31,097 bases of DNA from an uncultured Chlorobiaceae bacterium (GTDB lineage: Bacteria; Bacteroidota; Chlorobiia; Chlorobiales; Chlorobiaceae), in the NCBI GenBank assembly GCA_903904495.1, contig CAIVCU010000300.1, positions 1-31,097 on the forward strand, given 5' to 3'. How positions within the stretch are numbered: position 1 is the first letter of the stretch; the number at the start of each line of letters is the position of its first letter. Shown piece by piece: positions 29,732 through 31,097 of this stretch. Made by a program: the position numbers and the translations under genes. The notes under the pieces are model-generated. The model was not told the DNA's origin. It did not search any database and saw only the letters and a list, made by a program, of their open reading frames with translations.

Positions 29732-31097
29732 CAGAGTGATTTTATAGAACCGGTCCGGCTGATGAAAATCGGCCGGGGACTCGGACACCTCCCACCAGGG
29801 CAGCAAGCCATACTCTCCCCTTCCTGAAGAGACGCAGCATTGCAACGCAATACTCTGTCCGTTCAGGAAGGGCTGCAGCAGTTTAAAGGAAAACTCCATT
29901 CCGAAGAATCCTTCATCCTTCAACATGCGGATATGCTCCACCCATGGTTCCTCTGAAAGAATAGCATACCCTCGAGCTCTTTTTCGTGGTGCAACGAAAC
30001 GCAGTGCTACCCAGTCACCCTCCGGTGTCATTTCAAACTCGAGATACCTTCCTTCGGTATCAGTTTGGGCGACAAAAAATTCAGAAACGCCATATTGCCA
30101 AAGCTCATCAGTAAATGCGCCTCCAGACAGGTCAGCGGGCGGCTTCACTGAAAAAAGAGCAGAATTACTGTACCGGGTTGTCCAGCGAAGAAAAGAAGCT
30201 TCCGGGGCGCTTATGGCCTCCCGAATGGAAATCAGTTGTTCAACCGCAACAAAGCCTCCGGCGGGAATTTCCCTGTCAGCTCCTCTATAACCAACAAGAA
30301 GTCCCTGAAGAAGAGTCTGGGGAAAGAGCGTTTCTCTAGTGACCATATTGCGGCTTACCTCCTTCGGTGACCATAGAAGTCCGGCCCACCCTTTTGAAGA
30401 GTCATGATCATCGGCAACATTCGACACTCCGCATGATGCAAGAAGCTTTCCCTCAAACAAACCGACACACTGAACTTCAAGATCAAGTTGAAAACCAGTC
30501 TGTTCAAAAGCTGCGGTTTTCATCATTGCAGCAAGTCTGAGGACATCTGTTGCGGTAGCCCCTCCCCTGTTGAAAATAAAATTGGCATGGTGCCGACTGA
30601 CAATGGCTCCCCCTTCCTCTCTCCCTTTGAAGCCCAGCTCCTCAAAAATAGAGCCGCTTGAGCGTCCGGCTGCATAGTTGTTCTTGAAAGTTGAACCACA
30701 ACTCGGAAAATCGAAATGATGCTTTTTTGTGCGTTCCTCCTCATATCCCTCCATCTGAGATTTGATATCCTCCATCGGGCGTTTTTGAGGGAAACGAAGA
30801 AGCACAGCAACAACGATTTCAGGATTATCCATCAATGATGTGTGCTTGTAACCATGAAAAACCTCATCGGGAGTCTTCCACCTCAACCGTCCCTCAAGGG
30901 AAACTGTCTGGATCCCTGCTGTAACGGCAGAGATTTCACCGCCGAAGCATCTCGCATTCATTCTGACCGTTGATCCTATCTGACCGGGAAGGCGGTAAAG
31001 CCATTCTCCTCCACCCCTGCGGCTCTCTAGCAACTCTTCAGCAATCAGGGTGTTGTCGGCACCGGCTTCGCAAAAAAGTTCATCATCGGATATCCAG
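29726..31097 (-). CDS. murB: UDP-N-acetylmuramate dehydrogenase with C-terminal DOMON/CBM9-like domain (5' end outside window)
   Basis: This is a peptidoglycan precursor enzyme that reduces UDP-GlcNAc-enolpyruvate with NADPH. The frame is open to the window edge, so the N-terminal FAD domain is partly missing. The visible part has LPGQIGSTVRMNARCFGGEI, the CGSTFKNN segment and the C-terminal MurB domain, ending near EVQCVGLFEGKLLASCGVSN. About 200 residues follow that are not part of MurB: a DOMON-like domain with LWQYGVSEFFVAQ, YLEFEMTPEGDWVALRFVAP and the terminal FHQPDRFYKITLL pattern, as in CBM9-like carbohydrate-binding domains. The frame passes from one domain to the other without interruption, so this is a fusion. 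It ends tail to tail with flxA, sharing the palindrome TTATAA for both stops. Confidence 0.85.
   Translation of the reverse strand, partial: WISDDELFCEAGADNTLIAEELLESRRGGGEWLYRLPGQIGSTVRMNARCFGGEISAVTAGIQTVSLEGRLRWKTPDEVFHGYKHTSLMDNPEIVVAVLLRFPQKRPMEDIKSQMEGYEEERTKKHHFDFPSCGSTFKNNYAAGRSSGSIFEELGFKGREEGGAIVSRHHANFIFNRGGATATDVLRLAAMMKTAAFEQTGFQLDLEVQCVGLFEGKLLASCGVSNVADDHDSSKGWAGLLWSPKEVSRNMVTRETLFPQTLLQGLLVGYRGADREIPAGGFVAVEQLISIREAISAPEASFLRWTTRYSNSALFSVKPPADLSGGAFTDELWQYGVSEFFVAQTDTEGRYLEFEMTPEGDWVALRFVAPRKRARGYAILSEEPWVEHIRMLKDEGFFGMEFSFKLLQPFLNGQSIALQCCVSSGRGEYGLLPWWEVSESPADFHQPDRFYKITLL

Overview
The window looks like chromosome of a green sulfur bacterium (Chlorobiaceae, Chlorobium/Pelodictyon type). 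This is inferred from gene content: KorAB (2-oxoglutarate:ferredoxin oxidoreductase, a reductive TCA cycle enzyme), an Hdr-Flx electron-transfer cluster, a type II NADH dehydrogenase, weak Shine-Dalgarno sites and much intergenic repeat DNA. No rRNA, tRNA or CRISPR array was recognised.

Left part (1-9,600): a PAS/GAF sensor histidine kinase converges on a receiver-only response regulator. A ParE/RelE-type toxin-antitoxin pair follows, bracketed by two copies of a composite heptamer repeat. Then come ndh, a small hypothetical gene, an overlapping DUF169/unknown pair, a fatty-acid-hydroxylase-like membrane protein and a rhodanese. The gaps are filled with a modular repeat family made of 7-bp units plus a short hairpin module.

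Middle (9,600-17,000): an accessory stretch with a DnaQ-like exonuclease, a GIY-YIG-like protein, a DUF4160/DUF2442 pair flanked by 14-bp direct repeats, an arylamine N-acetyltransferase, a truncated arsM remnant divergent from a TetR regulator, a UbiA-type membrane prenyltransferase, a REP-associated (Y1/HUH) transposase and an alpha/beta hydrolase. Four REP-like hairpins sit here, two of them as an inverted pair around the transposase. One lies inside what looks like a broken two-TM gene.

Right part (17,200-31,097): korA-korB end in a perfect 25-bp hairpin. A small exported TPR protein has three 11-bp-phased TTAAA repeats upstream that resemble a PHO box. A VIT-family transporter and a flavodoxin-like protein follow. 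Then comes an Hdr-Flx set on the + strand: a fused HdrC-HdrB, HdrA, FlxD/MvhD, two ferredoxin-like subunits and a FAD/NAD subunit. By analogy with known Hdr-Flx systems it would couple NAD(H), ferredoxin and a disulfide. KorAB needs reduced ferredoxin, so the two blocks plausibly share an electron pool. The window ends in a 5'-truncated murB with an unusual C-terminal DOMON/CBM9-like domain.
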